A stretch of 34,303 nt of DNA. It comes from Schleiferilactobacillus harbinensis DSM 16991. GTDB lineage: Bacteria; Bacillota; Bacilli; Lactobacillales; Lactobacillaceae. Below, one piece after another: positions 23,380-33,199 of this stretch. A program made the translations under genes and the position numbers. The notes beneath the pieces were generated by a model. That model worked only from the letters and a program-made list of their open reading frames with translations, was not told where the DNA came from and ran no database searches. The stretch spans positions 1-34,303 of the forward strand of contig NZ_AUEH01000035.1 in assembly GCF_000425885.1 (NCBI RefSeq), written 5' to 3'. Within the stretch, counting starts at the first letter, position 1, and every line of letters starts with the position of its first letter.

Positions 23380-24630
23380 ATGCGCATTGCAATTGGTTTG
23401 GACGTTAGTTCAAAGACCGCCAATGTATCGGTGGTCGTTAATGATGGTGAGGTGACAAGAGAAGCTGAGGCCTGCAAGGTGAGCAATGATTTGGTAGGTT
23501 TTGGCACGATTTTCAAATTAATCCATAAGTACAGCATCAGCGATGAGTTTCCCGACGTGGTATTCGAAGCGACCGGTGTGTATTCGCGCCGCTTACAGCA
23601 CTTTCTACAGACGCACGCTGTCGCGTACACGCAACTCAACCCACTGAAGGCTAAACAGGAGTTGGCCGCGATAGGCAGCCTGCACCGGCGCAAAACCGAC
23701 CAGATGGATGCCCTTGGCTTGGCCCAAAGCCAGTTAATTCTACAACGGGCTAAGACTTACGTGCAGGATCCGGTTTATGTTCAACTGATGGATGAAGAGC
23801 GCTTTTACCAGGAGATCAACAGTGATATGGTAACCGCCAAGAATCGCCTGCATCGCGCGTTACAACTCACCTTTCCAGAGCTGGAAGATGTGATGAGCAG
23901 CACTGATGGTGAGTTTTATTGGCGACTGGTACAAACTTTCCCGCATCCAGATTTACTGTTGAAGTCTCATGAGCCGTTTGATCAACTGGTAGAGACCATC
24001 CGCCACCTGACGAAGCGGACTTTGTCCGAGTCTCATGGTCAACGAATCGCCGAGAAGCTGAGTGATAGCGCCTTTACTGCCGCACCGGCTGTTTCCGCCG
24101 CACCAACTGAGATTAACCAGGTGACGTACCTCGCAGGTGAACTTATTCGGCTTTCCGCCCAGAAGCAGCACATCATCAACGAGATGCTTGATCTGGCGAA
24201 AGAACTGCCGGAACTGGACATCTTGAAGTCTTTGCCAGGGGTGGCAGATACTTCGGCAGTCACTTTGCTGGCCGAGTTTGGTGACCTTCATCGTTTCCAA
24301 ACAACTAATCAGATCAACTCATACGTGGGCATTGATCTGCGACACTATGAATCCGGCAACTACGAGGCAGCCGATCACATCTCCAAGCGGGGTAATCCCT
24401 ACGCCCGTAAGATCCTGTTCAAGATGATTGGGACCATGGATTCGGTCGCTAAGCTGCCTAACCACCCCAACCACATCGTTGATTACTACGAAAAGAAAAA
24501 ACAATCTTCTCAGTCGAAAGGGACTAAGAAGATTGCCATTGCGGCGGTTTCCCGCCTCATCAGAACTATTTACCACCTTGTCATGCACAATCAGACTTAT
24601 GACTACCAGAAAGCCTCGCTAGGCAGGTAA
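23380..24630 (+). CDS. IS110-family transposase (DEDD recombinase)
   Basis: A 416-residue transposase. The start chosen is ATG 23380 after AAGGTGG; the upstream in-frame ATG lies inside the structured leader. The N-terminal RuvC-like DEDD domain shows GLDVSSK (first Asp), EATGVYSRRLQHF (Glu) and RRKTDQMDALGLAQ (Asp pair). A middle coiled-coil region follows. The C-terminal Transposase_20 domain begins KSLPGVADTSAVTLLAEFGD and contains YVGIDLRHYESG and KRGNPYARKILF, including the region of the catalytic Ser. The frame is full length and uninterrupted, so the element could be active. It may use a guide RNA encoded in its leader. Confidence 0.95.
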   Translation: MRIAIGLDVSSKTANVSVVVNDGEVTREAEACKVSNDLVGFGTIFKLIHKYSISDEFPDVVFEATGVYSRRLQHFLQTHAVAYTQLNPLKAKQELAAIGSLHRRKTDQMDALGLAQSQLILQRAKTYVQDPVYVQLMDEERFYQEINSDMVTAKNRLHRALQLTFPELEDVMSSTDGEFYWRLVQTFPHPDLLLKSHEPFDQLVETIRHLTKRTLSESHGQRIAEKLSDSAFTAAPAVSAAPTEINQVTYLAGELIRLSAQKQHIINEMLDLAKELPELDILKSLPGVADTSAVTLLAEFGDLHRFQTTNQINSYVGIDLRHYESGNYEAADHISKRGNPYARKILFKMIGTMDSVAKLPNHPNHIVDYYEKKKQSSQSKGTKKIAIAAVSRLIRTIYHLVMHNQTYDYQKASLGR

Positions 24631-24821
24631 GCAAAGCCGTCATGCACAATTCCATTCTATAGGCTTTGTTCAAAAACCGAAAGAGCAAAGTTCTGTTTGG
24701 TGTACCTCAAGGACCCTTCAGAAGCATCACTACATTCTCCTGAGGACCCGAACCAAGGACTTTGTAGGAATCAATAACGAATCAAGAAAAGAAATTCCTT
24801 GATAGGCTTGACTTTGGGTAG
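24631..24821. other. intergenic region after the IS110 transposase
   Basis: No gene is seen in about 190 bases. Seen here: a perfect 7-bp inverted repeat CAAAGCC/GGCTTTG (24632-24638, 24662-24668), and GTCATGCACAAT at 24639-24650, which repeats exactly a 12-base segment inside the transposase end (24580-24591). The IS right end is probably within the first 100 bases. The remainder is a mixed-composition spacer before the tRNA-Val terminator. Confidence 0.5.
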
Positions 24822-24855
24822 AAAAAAGGCCCATCTCATGTAAATGAGATGGACC
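24822..24855 (-). terminator. intrinsic terminator of tRNA-Val
   Basis: A perfect 9-bp stem CCATCTCAT / ATGAGATGG (24831-24839, 24844-24852), extended by GG/CC after one mismatch, is followed on the minus strand by TTTTTTC. Confidence 0.88.
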
Positions 24856-24862
24856 CGTATGA

Positions 24863-24935
24863 TGGAGGCTACAGGGCTCGAACCTGTGACCCTCTGCTTG
24901 TAAGGCAGACGCTCTCCCAGCTGAGCTAAGCCTCC
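24863..24935 (-). tRNA. tRNA-Val(TAC)
   Basis: On the minus strand a standard 73-nt cloverleaf: acceptor GGAGGCT/AGCCTCC with discriminator A, D-arm GCTCAGCTGGGAGAGC, anticodon loop CTTACAA (anticodon TAC, valine), T-arm CAGGTTCGAGCCCTG. No CCA is encoded. Confidence 0.96.
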
Positions 24936-24955
24936 ATGTCTTACCGACTTGAATT

Positions 24956-24985
24956 ATTATACGGGAAAGACCAGGGGTTAGGCAA
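24956..24985 (-). promoter_or_regulatory. promoter of tRNA-Val
   Basis: TTGCCT (24980-24985), an 18-base spacer and a perfect TATAAT (24956-24961) on the minus strand, about 20 bases before the tRNA. Confidence 0.7.
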
Positions 24986-25036
24986 GCCTTTTTTTAAACA
25001 AAAACGACTTGACCTTAGGCAGCCTCCGCCCTCAAA

Positions 25037-25070
25037 CAAAAAAGCAGCAAGACCTAATCCGCCTTGCTGC
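25037..25070 (-). terminator. intrinsic terminator of pstS
   Basis: Stem GCAGCAAG / CTTGCTGC (25044-25051, 25063-25070), followed on the minus strand by TTTTTTG. It lies about 65 bases past the pstS stop. Confidence 0.85.
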
Positions 25071-25136
25071 CGCACGTTCGTAGTGATCAGAATTTCTTGA
25101 GAGAGAAAATTCTGGAGATGAGAGATAGAGATGGGA

Positions 25137-26042
25137 CTATTTGTCCGTTACTTTATTGTTGGCATACTTCACCACCTTCATATTGTGGATGCTGATGTAG
25201 CCCAGCTTCTTAACAGCGCTGTCCTGGACTGCGGTGGATTGCATATATTTGATGTATGCTTTCGTTGCGCTGCTTGGTTTCTTAGTCGTATACATGTGCT
25301 CGTATGACCAGATCTTCCACTTGTTGGTAGTGACGTTGTCGTCCGTGGGCTTTACCCCGTCAATACTCAAGGCTTGCAGGTCATCCTTGAAGTAGGAGAA
25401 GGCCAGATAGCTGATGGCGCCCGGCGTCGTAGCGACGATCTTTTGGACCGTGCCGTTAGAATCCTGTTCCAAAGACTTCACTGCGGCCTTGCCGTCCGTG
25501 ACCGAGGCTTCAAACGTCGCCCGGGTACCAGATCCTTCAGCCCGGTTAACAACGGTGATCTTTTGATCCTTGCCGCCGACTTCTTTCCAGTTGGTGACTT
25601 TCCCGGTGAAGATATCGCGCAATTGGGCCATGGTCAGGTTGGTGACCCCGGCATCCTTGTTTGCGACCGGCCCCATGCCGACAACGGCCACTTGGTGGTC
25701 GACGACTTTAGAGGCATCGATCCCGCCCTTTTGTTCCGCGAAAATATCGGAATTACCGATGTCCACTGAGCCTTGGGCGATTTGGCCCAGACCAGTGCCG
25801 GAACCGCCGCCTTGAACATTGATCGTCACGCCAGGGTTCTTATCTTGAAAGTCCTTGGCTACAGCGTCCGCCAAGGGCTGCAACGCAGTGGAACCAACGG
25901 CCACGATTTTCCCCGACGTGGTACTCGTTTGTGTTGACCCTTTAGCCGTACTGGACTTTGTGGATGCGCTCTGACTCCCGCAGCCGGCCAGCAGACCAGC
26001 AACTGTCAGCGCGATCGCACTGATTAAAATACCCTTTTTCAT
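25137..26042 (-). CDS. pstS: phosphate-binding lipoprotein of the Pst ABC transporter
   Basis: A 301-residue extracellular solute-binding lipoprotein that captures phosphate for the PstCAB importer. The start ATG 26040-26042 follows GAGGTGTGA. Signal peptide with lipobox LLAGC (Cys about residue 21), then a Ser/Thr linker. Phosphate-binding segments are visible: AVGSTALQPL (about 51-60), GGGSGTGLGQIAQGSVDIGNSD in parts around 78-100, and NRAEGSGTRATFE. The pstC, pstA, pstB and phoU genes are not next to it, so it stands alone; a second Pst locus elsewhere is expected. Pho-box repeats upstream suggest PhoP control under phosphate starvation. Confidence 0.95.
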   Translation of the reverse strand: MKKGILISAIALTVAGLLAGCGSQSASTKSSTAKGSTQTSTTSGKIVAVGSTALQPLADAVAKDFQDKNPGVTINVQGGGSGTGLGQIAQGSVDIGNSDIFAEQKGGIDASKVVDHQVAVVGMGPVANKDAGVTNLTMAQLRDIFTGKVTNWKEVGGKDQKITVVNRAEGSGTRATFEASVTDGKAAVKSLEQDSNGTVQKIVATTPGAISYLAFSYFKDDLQALSIDGVKPTDDNVTTNKWKIWSYEHMYTTKKPSSATKAYIKYMQSTAVQDSAVKKLGYISIHNMKVVKYANNKVTDK

Positions 26043-26124
26043 TCTTCACACCTCATTGAGTTATTGTGTCATTTCTTAACAACTCTCAGTGTACAGGGTG
26101 TACTTCACGATATGTCCCGGTTTC

Positions 26125-26171
26125 AGTAAACAGCGTGTAAATTCGGCATAAAATTGTAAACACACCGTAAA
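26125..26171 (-). promoter_or_regulatory. Pho box (PhoP-binding repeats) upstream of pstS
   Basis: On the minus strand four TTTAC-type repeats occur as two pairs: TTTACG (26166-26171) and TTTACA (26155-26160), then TTTACA (26136-26141) and TTTACT (26125-26130). Each pair has an 11-base period (6-base repeat plus 5), as in Gram-positive PhoP sites; the two pairs are 19 bases apart. The position, 80-130 bases before the pstS start, is suitable. Confidence 0.65.
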
Positions 26172-26198
26172 TTGGCGAATGTTCGGCAAAAGTTGTCA

Positions 26199-26227
26199 TT
26201 GACAGCGGCCGCTGGATTCGGTATGCT
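26199..26227 (+). promoter_or_regulatory. promoter of the pyr operon
   Basis: Perfect TTGACA (26199-26204), a 17-base spacer and TATGCT (26222-26227), about 26 bases before the PyrR-binding loop. Confidence 0.8.
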
Positions 26228-26253
26228 GAACACAATTTAAGAACCTTTAACTG

Positions 26254-26348
26254 AGTCCAGAGAGGCTTAGAAGGTCGCGGTGCGCCGCACACAGACAGAT
26301 CGACTAGGGTCGCCTTCTATCCACAACTGGGTAGTGGGCGACTTTTTT
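26254..26348 (+). promoter_or_regulatory. PyrR-dependent attenuator before pyrB
   Basis: AGTCCAGAGAGGCT (26254-26267) matches the PyrR binding-loop consensus ARUCCNGNGAGGYU exactly. A terminator stem GTCGCC/GGCGAC (26309-26314, 26337-26342) with a T-run at 26343-26348 follows. When UMP is plentiful, PyrR should bind the loop, prevent the antiterminator and stop transcription before pyrB. Confidence 0.9.
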
Positions 26349-26421
26349 GTTTGCGCCCTGCTCTGTGTTAACGCCGCCAGCCGGACCTGGGTCCAATTTA
26401 AGAAAAGAAGGCAACCCATCA

Positions 26422-27366
26422 ATGTTTATGAACTTTGTATCTGCCCACCAGGTTTCCCCCGCCGACGCGATGACGCTGATCGACCGCGCCGAGGCGTTCA
26501 AGAATGGCACCCCGGTGCCCGAACACGGCCCGGTGTATGCTGCTAATTTGTTTTTTGAGAATAGCACCCGGACCCGCACCAGCTTTGAAATGGCGGAGCG
26601 CAAACTGGGGCTGACGGTCATTCCTTTTGACCCGGCCCACTCGTCAGTGAGCAAGGGCGAGACCTTGAGCGACACGATCAAGACCTTGGCGGCCATCGGT
26701 GTGAACATCGCTGTCATGCGCCACCCCGCCGACGCCTACTACGAACCGCTGCTGGCTGCCAGCCCGACCTTGGCCATCGTCAACGCCGGCGACGGCGCTG
26801 GTCAGCATCCGTCGCAGATGATGCTGGACCTGATGACCATCCACGAGGAATTCGGCAGTTTTGCCGGCTTGAATGTCGGCATCGTCGGCGACCTGAGCCA
26901 TTCCCGGGTCGCTCATTCCGACGCCGAGATGCTGACGAAGCTGGGGGCCAACGTCTTCTTCTCCGGTCCGGAGAAATATTTCTCACCGGAATACAAGCAA
27001 TTTGGCCCGTTCCTGCCCCTTGCTGAACTCGTCAAGAAAGTCGACGTACTCAACGTGCTGCGGGTCCAACTGGAACGCTTCAACAGCGGCGAGACCGCTG
27101 AGTTCTCCCGCGCCGACTACCACGCCAAATACGGTATCACCGATGCCCTGGCTGCCACCATGAAGCCCCGCGCAATCATCATGCACCCAGCGCCGGTCAA
27201 CCGCGACGTGGAACTCGCCTCCGACCTGGTAGAAGCCCCGCAATCCCGAATTTTCATGCAGATGCACAACGGCGTCTACATGCGCATGGCGATGCTCGAA
27301 GCCGTCATGCAGGCTCGCCAATTCGGTGCTGTCCCTGCCTCACAAGCCGCAACCGTAAGGAGATAA
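26422..27366 (+). CDS. pyrB: aspartate carbamoyltransferase catalytic subunit
   Basis: It joins carbamoyl phosphate and aspartate to make carbamoyl aspartate, the committed step of pyrimidine synthesis. The start is ATG 26422 (MFMNFVS), about 10 bases after AAGAAGG; an ATG two codons later is also possible, and the 25-residue extension upstream reads through the attenuator. The product is 314 residues. Carbamoyl-phosphate site STRTRTSFE at residues 48-56, [29 protein letters not shown] and [11 protein letters not shown] are the family signatures. No regulatory subunit (PyrI) follows, as usual in Firmicutes. It is first in pyrB-pyrC-carA-carB. Confidence 0.96.
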   Translation: MFMNFVSAHQVSPADAMTLIDRAEAFKNGTPVPEHGPVYAANLFFENSTRTRTSFEMAERKLGLTVIPFDPAHSSVSKGETLSDTIKTLAAIGVNIAVMRHPADAYYEPLLAASPTLAIVNAGDGAGQHPSQMMLDLMTIHEEFGSFAGLNVGIVGDLSHSRVAHSDAEMLTKLGANVFFSGPEKYFSPEYKQFGPFLPLAELVKKVDVLNVLRVQLERFNSGETAEFSRADYHAKYGITDALAATMKPRAIIMHPAPVNRDVELASDLVEAPQSRIFMQMHNGVYMRMAMLEAVMQARQFGAVPASQAATVRR

Positions 27367-27368
27367 CG

Positions 27369-28661
27369 ATGACCAGCCAAGACTTAATGATCAAAAACGC
27401 CCATGTCGTCGGACCGGAAACTTTCAATGGTGATATTCGCATTCAAAATGGCCGAATCACCGCCATCGGCACGGATCTGCCAGTGGCCGCTGGCACACCC
27501 GTTTATGATGCTGCTGGCCGTACCGTACTGCCCGGCTTAGTCGATGTGCATGTCCACTTCCGCGATCCCGGCCAAACGGCTAAAGAAACCATCGCCACCG
27601 GCAGCAAAGCCGCGGCCCATGGCGGCTTCACCACCGTGGTCGCCATGCCCAACGTGACCCCGGTGCCGGATAACGCCGCCGACCTCGCCGCGCTGTTGGC
27701 TAAAAATAAGCAAACCGGAGTCGTCCACGTCCATCAATGGGCCCCAATCACGGATGCCCTGCGCAGCGACCGCTTAGTGGATTTTGAGCAGTTCAAAAAA
27801 ATGGGTGTGCTCGGTTTTTCTAATGACGGCGTCGGCGTGCAGCATGCCGCCACGATGATGGCCGCCATGGCTGGCGTCCACGCCGCCGGAGCGCCGCTGG
27901 CCGCCCACATCGAGGATGAAAGCCTGCGGGGGGATGGCGTAATGAATGCTGGGCCTGTCGCCGATAAACTCGGACTGCCCGGTATGTCTAACCAGACTGA
28001 ATCCAGTCAGCTCGCCCGGGACCTAGACCTCGCCGCCGCGACTGGCGTGCACTACCATGCCTGTCACATTTCGACTCGCCAAAGTGTTGACCTGATTCGC
28101 CAAGCCAAGGCGGCCGGCGTGCATGTCACGGCAGAAGTCACGCCCCACCACTTATTATTGGAAGATACCGACATCACCGGGGATGATCCGAATTTCAAAA
28201 TGAATCCGCCCCTGCGCAGCCACGCTGACCGGCAGGCCGTCGTCCAAGGGCTGCTGGACGGTACCCTGGATATGGTCGCCACGGATCACGCGCCCCATAC
28301 CCTGGCGGATAAAGGCGGCACAATGAGAACTGCCGCCTTCGGGATCGTCGGTCTGGAAACCGCCTTTGCCTTGCTCTACACCCGATTCGTGCGCAGCGAC
28401 CGGATGAGTCTGCCGGAGCTGGTGGCGCGCATGAGCACCATTCCGGCTGCCGCGTTTAATCTGCCCGCCGGCCACATCCAAATCGGTGCGCCAGCGGACT
28501 TGACGATCATGGACTTAGATACACCCTATCAAATCGACAGCAGCACCTGGTTCTCCAAGGGCGTCAATTCACCTTTCATCGGCGAAACGGTTTACGGCCG
28601 CACCCAAGCCACCATCGTTGCCGGCCGCCTGGTTTATGATCAACAGAAAGAAGGTCACTAA
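27369..28661 (+). CDS. pyrC: dihydroorotase
   Basis: A zinc amidohydrolase that cyclises carbamoyl aspartate to dihydroorotate, taking the product of pyrB. The 430-residue protein has the metal-binding HVH at residues 61-63 ([12 protein letters not shown]), an active-site core ATDHAPHT near residue 304 and the conserved NPPLRS segment. This is the class I, PyrC type of Gram-positive bacteria. The start ATG 27369 is 2 bases past the pyrB stop, with AAGGAG overlapping the pyrB end. Confidence 0.96.
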   Translation: MTSQDLMIKNAHVVGPETFNGDIRIQNGRITAIGTDLPVAAGTPVYDAAGRTVLPGLVDVHVHFRDPGQTAKETIATGSKAAAHGGFTTVVAMPNVTPVPDNAADLAALLAKNKQTGVVHVHQWAPITDALRSDRLVDFEQFKKMGVLGFSNDGVGVQHAATMMAAMAGVHAAGAPLAAHIEDESLRGDGVMNAGPVADKLGLPGMSNQTESSQLARDLDLAAATGVHYHACHISTRQSVDLIRQAKAAGVHVTAEVTPHHLLLEDTDITGDDPNFKMNPPLRSHADRQAVVQGLLDGTLDMVATDHAPHTLADKGGTMRTAAFGIVGLETAFALLYTRFVRSDRMSLPELVARMSTIPAAAFNLPAGHIQIGAPADLTIMDLDTPYQIDSSTWFSKGVNSPFIGETVYGRTQATIVAGRLVYDQQKEGH

Positions 28662-28665
28662 TTCA

Positions 28666-29760
28666 ATGGCACGCGATTTAGTATTAGCCGACGGCACCGT
28701 ATTCACCGGCGAAGCTCTAGGCGCCGACATCGAACACATCGGCGAATTGGTTTTCAATACCGGCATGAGCGGGTACCAAGAGACCCTCACGGACCAGAGC
28801 TACAACGGCCAGATCATCGTCTTCACGTATCCCCTGATCGGCAACGCCGGCATCAACCGGGATGACTTCGAAACCATCACCCCCACCGTCCAAGGCGTTG
28901 TCGTCCGGGAGGCCGCCACAGTCACCGGTAACTGGCGGTCAGAAATGACCCTGGATGAGTATTTGAAAGAAGTCGGCGTTCCTGGCATTCAGGGCGTGGA
29001 TACCCGCGCGCTGACCAAGAAGATCCGGACTGCCGGCACCATGAAGGCCATGCTGGTGGACCACGCCGACAGCGCGGCCCTGGCCCGTTTGCAAACCACC
29101 CAGCTGTCCACCAACCAAGTCAGCACCAGCGCGACCCCGATGCCCTTCCCCGTACCCGGCACCGGCAAGAAAGTGGTCGTCGTAGACTTCGGGTTCAAGC
29201 AAAGTATTCTGCGGGAACTGACCAAACGCGATTGCAACGTCATCGTCGTACCGCCCACCACCTCCGCCGCCCAGATCGCGCACCTGGATCCCGACGGCGT
29301 GATGCTGTCCAACGGTCCCGGCGATCCCAAGAGCGTCGACTACGCCCTGCCGATGATTCGTGAGATTGAACAAAAAATGCCGCTCTTCGGTATTTGTCTC
29401 GGTCACCAGCTCTTTGCCCTGGCCAACGGCGCCGATACCTTCAAAATGAAATTCGGCCACCGCGGATTCAACCATCCAGTACGGGAAATTGCCACCGGCC
29501 GGATCGATTTCACCAGTCAGAACCACGGCTACGCGGTGTCACCGGACTCCATTGACCAAACTCGACTGCTGATCACCCACGAAGAAATCAACGACCACAC
29601 GGTGGAAGGACTGCGGCACAAAGAATACGCCGCCTTTTCTGTCCAATTCCACCCGGATGCCAACCCTGGCCCCCATGATGCCAACCATCTCTTCGATGAC
29701 TTCATGGATATGATGACCACATTCCAGCAGCAAAGAAAGGAAGTCGCCACCCATGCCTAA
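28666..29760 (+). CDS. carA: carbamoyl-phosphate synthase small (glutaminase) subunit
   Basis: It hydrolyses glutamine and feeds ammonia through a tunnel to CarB. The 364-residue protein starts at ATG 28666, 4 bases after the pyrC stop. The N-terminal CPSase_sm domain has [17 protein letters not shown]. The class I glutaminase domain has the nucleophile Cys244 in GICLGHQ and His329 in [12 protein letters not shown]. The third triad member is usually Glu two residues after that His (HPE); here it is Asp331. The stop codon overlaps carB by 8 bases, so both subunits are translationally coupled. In pyr operons it is also called pyrAA. Confidence 0.95.
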   Translation: MARDLVLADGTVFTGEALGADIEHIGELVFNTGMSGYQETLTDQSYNGQIIVFTYPLIGNAGINRDDFETITPTVQGVVVREAATVTGNWRSEMTLDEYLKEVGVPGIQGVDTRALTKKIRTAGTMKAMLVDHADSAALARLQTTQLSTNQVSTSATPMPFPVPGTGKKVVVVDFGFKQSILRELTKRDCNVIVVPPTTSAAQIAHLDPDGVMLSNGPGDPKSVDYALPMIREIEQKMPLFGICLGHQLFALANGADTFKMKFGHRGFNHPVREIATGRIDFTSQNHGYAVSPDSIDQTRLLITHEEINDHTVEGLRHKEYAAFSVQFHPDANPGPHDANHLFDDFMDMMTTFQQQRKEVATHA

Positions 29761-32700
29761 ACGGCAAGATATTCACAAGATTCTCGTCATTGGTTCCGGC
29801 CCAATCATCATCGGCCAGGCCGCCGAGTTCGATTACTCCGGCACCCAAGCCTGTCTTGCCCTGCGGGAAGAAGGTTACGAAGTCGTGCTGGTCAACTCCA
29901 ACCCGGCCACGATCATGACGGATAAAGAAATCGCCGATCAAGTTTATATCGAACCGTTGACCGTGGAATTTCTATCACGCATCCTGCGCAAAGAATTGCC
30001 CGATGCGATCCTGCCCACCCTGGGCGGCCAAATTGGTCTGAATCTGGCCATGGAATTATCGAAAACCGGCATTCTGGATGCCCTGCACATCGAACTGCTG
30101 GGCACCAAACTCTCCGCCATTGATCAAGCCGAAGACCGCGAGAAATTCAAAGAATTGATGCAAAACCTGGGCGAACCGATCCCCGAATCCCACATTGCGA
30201 CTACTATGGACGAATCCTATCAGGTCGCCCACCAAATCGGTTATCCCGTCATCATCCGTCCCGCCTTCACCATGGGCGGTACCGGCGGGGGCATTGCCCA
30301 TAACGATGAGGAACTGGCAACGATCGCCGAAAACGGCCTGAGTCTGAGCCCCGTGACCCAAATTTTGATCGAACAATCCATCGCCGGCTTCAAGGAAATC
30401 GAATTCGAAGTGATGCGCGACGCGGCCGATAACGCCATGGTCGTCTGCAACATGGAAAACTTTGACCCGGTGGGTGTGCATACCGGCGATTCCGTCGTTT
30501 TCGCCCCGGTGCAGACGCTGACCGATAAGGAAGTCCAAATGCTGCGGGATGCCTCGCTGCGCATCATCCGGGCCCTTAAAATCGAAGGCGGCTGCAACGT
30601 GCAGCTGGCACTGGACCCGAATTCTTTTCAATACTACATCATTGAAGTTAATCCCCGGGTGTCCCGTTCCAGTGCCTTGGCCTCCAAGGCCACCGGCTAT
30701 CCCATTGCCAAAATGGCGGCCAAAATCGCCGTCGGTTTGCACTTGGACGAGATCAAGAACCCCATCACCCAATCCACTTATGCTGAATTCGAACCGATGC
30801 TGGACTACGTCGTCTGCAAGATTCCCCGCTTCCCGTTTGATAAATTCGAAAACGGCGACCGCACCCTCGGCACCCAGATGAAAGCCACCGGCGAAGTGAT
30901 GGCCATTGGCCGCAACGTGGAAGAAAGCCTACTGAAAGCCACCCGCTCCCTGGAAGTCGGTGCGATCCATCTATATCGCGAAAAATACCGGCACATTAGT
31001 GAACAGGATCTGTCAGACCATATCATCACCCCGACAGACGAACGGCTTTTCTATCTGGCCGAAGCCTTCCGGCGGGATTACAGCGTCCCGGAAGTGGCTG
31101 AACTGTCCCACATCAACCCGTTCTTTCTGGCCAAGATCCAACATATCGTCCAGCTGGAAAATGATCTGCGCGACCATGTCCAGGATGTCCAAGTGCTGCA
31201 CCAGGCCAAGCGCAACGGCTTTGCGGATGAAACTATCGCCCAGTTATGGCATACGGATATGGATACTGTACGTCAGCTGCGGGTGACCAACAAAATGCTG
31301 CCGGTATACAAAATGGTCGACACATGTGCTGGCGAATTTGCTTCCACAACGCCGTATTTCTACAGTACCTATGAACAGGAAACCGAAAGCAGCCGCAGCG
31401 CCCAGCCCAGTATTCTGGTCATCGGCAGCGGTCCAATTCGAATCGGCCAAGGCGTGGAATTCGATTACGCCACCGTCCACTCCGTCAAGGCTATTCAGCG
31501 CGCCGGTTACGAAGCAATCATCATGAACAGCAACCCCGAGACCGTATCGACCGACTTTTCAATTTCTGATAAGCTCTACTTTGAACCCTTGACCCTGGAG
31601 GATGTGCTGAACGTCATTGATGTCGAAAAGCCCCTGGGCGTCATCGTTCAATTCGGCGGGCAAACAGCAATCAATCTGGCTGAACCGCTGGCTGCCCATG
31701 GCGTTAAGATCCTCGGCACGCAAGTGGCTGACTTGAACCGGGCTGAAGACCGCGATCTCTTCGATGCGGTCATCAAGCAACTGGAAATCCCCCAACCGGT
31801 GGGCGGCACTGCCACCACCAAGGATGAAGCGTTGGCTGTCGCGGAACGGGTCAGCTACCCCGTCCTGGTCCGACCCTCCTACGTGCTGGGCGGCCGGGCG
31901 ATGGAGATCGTCCACGACGCTGGCGAACTGGCTCACTACATTGATGAGGCCGTCGCCGTTTCCCACGATCACCCCGTCCTGGTGGATCAATATCTGGTCG
32001 GTCGGGAATGCGAAGTCGACGCCCTGTGCGACGGCGACCATGTCGTGATTCCCGGAATCATGGAACACATCGAACGTGCCGGAGTCCATTCCGGCGATTC
32101 CATGGCCGTATACCCCAGCCAGCATTTCGATCAGCATATTATTGACCAGATCACCACCTACACGACGGAGCTCGCTCGGTCGCTGAAGTGCATCGGTATC
32201 ATGAATGTGCAATTCATTGTCCATGATCATCAGGTTTATGTCATCGAAGTCAACCCCCGGGCCAGCCGGACCGTTCCCTTCCTCAGCAAAGTGACGAATA
32301 TTGCCATGGCCCAAGTCGCCACCCGGGCCATTCTCGGTCAGTCACTCATTGACCAAGGATACACGCCAGGTTTGCAGCCGCACCACGGCGAAATCCACGT
32401 CAAGGCACCCGTCTTCAGCTTTAATAAGCTGAACCATGTCGACAGCCTGCTCGGACCGGAAATGAAGTCCACCGGCGAAGTCATGGGCAGCGACACAACA
32501 CTGGCTAAAGCACTGTACAAAGCCTTCGAAGCCAGCCACACCCACCTCCCCGCCTTTGGTACGGTATTGCTGACCGTTAAAGACAGCGATAAGGCAGAAG
32601 TCATCAAACTGGCCCACCGTTTCCACGAAGTCGGTTACCAGATTGCCGCCACGACCGGCACCGCAAAAGTGCTGAAAGAAGCCGGCATCCGGGTGATCCC

Positions 32701-32968
32701 AATGGCTAAAGTGTCTGAACCAAAGAGTGAAAAAAATGCCCGGGCAGACGCCGGCAAAGTACCGGATGACATTCTGGACGCCATTGCCGCGCATCGCCTG
32801 CAACTGGTGATCAACACCATGACCCTGGACCGCACAAGTACCAGCGACGGCTTCCGCATCCGCGAGACCGCCATCCAACATGGCGTCCCCCTGATGACCA
32901 GTCTGGACACCGCTGGTGTCATTCTGAAGGTCCTGGAGGCCCAAAGCTTTGCCACCCAGCCAATCTAA
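29753..32968 (+). CDS. carB: carbamoyl-phosphate synthase large subunit
   Basis: It makes carbamoyl phosphate from bicarbonate, two ATP and ammonia from CarA. The 1071-residue length is normal. Two homologous synthetase halves are visible, each beginning with a nucleotide-binding motif: [19 protein letters not shown] near residue 13 and [18 protein letters not shown] near residue 556, with ATP-grasp cores [14 protein letters not shown] and [14 protein letters not shown]. The C-terminal ~140 residues form the MGS-like allosteric domain ([18 protein letters not shown], then [13 protein letters not shown]). Start ATG 29753 after AAAGGAAG. It is followed by a terminator, so pyrD, pyrF and pyrE are not in this operon. 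Confidence 0.97.
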   Translation: MPKRQDIHKILVIGSGPIIIGQAAEFDYSGTQACLALREEGYEVVLVNSNPATIMTDKEIADQVYIEPLTVEFLSRILRKELPDAILPTLGGQIGLNLAMELSKTGILDALHIELLGTKLSAIDQAEDREKFKELMQNLGEPIPESHIATTMDESYQVAHQIGYPVIIRPAFTMGGTGGGIAHNDEELATIAENGLSLSPVTQILIEQSIAGFKEIEFEVMRDAADNAMVVCNMENFDPVGVHTGDSVVFAPVQTLTDKEVQMLRDASLRIIRALKIEGGCNVQLALDPNSFQYYIIEVNPRVSRSSALASKATGYPIAKMAAKIAVGLHLDEIKNPITQSTYAEFEPMLDYVVCKIPRFPFDKFENGDRTLGTQMKATGEVMAIGRNVEESLLKATRSLEVGAIHLYREKYRHISEQDLSDHIITPTDERLFYLAEAFRRDYSVPEVAELSHINPFFLAKIQHIVQLENDLRDHVQDVQVLHQAKRNGFADETIAQLWHTDMDTVRQLRVTNKMLPVYKMVDTCAGEFASTTPYFYSTYEQETESSRSAQPSILVIGSGPIRIGQGVEFDYATVHSVKAIQRAGYEAIIMNSNPETVSTDFSISDKLYFEPLTLEDVLNVIDVEKPLGVIVQFGGQTAINLAEPLAAHGVKILGTQVADLNRAEDRDLFDAVIKQLEIPQPVGGTATTKDEALAVAERVSYPVLVRPSYVLGGRAMEIVHDAGELAHYIDEAVAVSHDHPVLVDQYLVGRECEVDALCDGDHVVIPGIMEHIERAGVHSGDSMAVYPSQHFDQHIIDQITTYTTELARSLKCIGIMNVQFIVHDHQVYVIEVNPRASRTVPFLSKVTNIAMAQVATRAILGQSLIDQGYTPGLQPHHGEIHVKAPVFSFNKLNHVDSLLGPEMKSTGEVMGSDTTLAKALYKAFEASHTHLPAFGTVLLTVKDSDKAEVIKLAHRFHEVGYQIAATTGTAKVLKEAGIRVIPMAKVSEPKSEKNARADAGKVPDDILDAIAAHRLQLVINTMTLDRTSTSDGFRIRETAIQHGVPLMTSLDTAGVILKVLEAQSFATQPI

Positions 32969-32987
32969 CAGCTTGTTTGTTAAACAC

Positions 32988-33016
32988 GTCTCCTGCGCTC
33001 GCAGGGGACTTTTTTG
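32988..33016 (+). terminator. intrinsic terminator of the pyr operon
   Basis: Stem GTCTCCTGC / GCAGGGGAC (32988-32996, 33001-33009; one wobble or mismatch) followed by TTTTTT. It lies about 20 bases past carB. Confidence 0.88.
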
Positions 33017-33020
33017 GCGC

Positions 33021-33053
33021 AAAAAAAGGCCCTCCGATTGCACGCGGAGGACC
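33021..33053 (-). terminator. intrinsic terminator for leftward transcription
   Basis: GGCCCTCCG / CGGAGGACC (33028-33036, 33045-33053, one mismatch) followed on the minus strand by seven U. It probably ends the transcript of the 33200-33472 gene, although that gene stops about 150 bases earlier; the stretch between (33054-33199) shows only a GCCAGG/CCTGGC hairpin and no gene. Confidence 0.75.
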
Positions 33054-33199
33054 GTCTGTCTATTCTCTCTGGGGAGGGAAAATATTAGGGAAATTGCATT
33101 GCGCCAGGCTAGGGGTCCTGGCACGATTAAATATAGCACCATGTGGACTTTATGTCTATACCCTAATTAGATTTTCGCTAAAAAATGTCGCCCTTCCGC

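Larger units (their letters stand above)
23130..24700 (+). mobile_element. IS110-family insertion sequence (ends approximate)
   Basis: A single transposase frame (23380-24630) with a ~235-base structured 5' leader and a short 3' flank. IS110 elements lack clear terminal inverted repeats, so neither boundary can be read from this sequence alone. The left limit was set just before the first hairpin and the right limit shortly after a CAAAGCC/GGCTTTG repeat at 24632-24668. Confidence 0.6.

Noticed and set aside
29753-32968. Long open frames antisense to carB, carA and pyrB
   Set aside because: GC-rich coding DNA commonly leaves the reverse frames open. None has a good start or a recognisable product.
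33054-33199. Possible small gene between the two terminators after carB
   Set aside because: No frame with a start, ribosome binding site and plausible length is present; only a GCCAGG/CCTGGC hairpin is seen.
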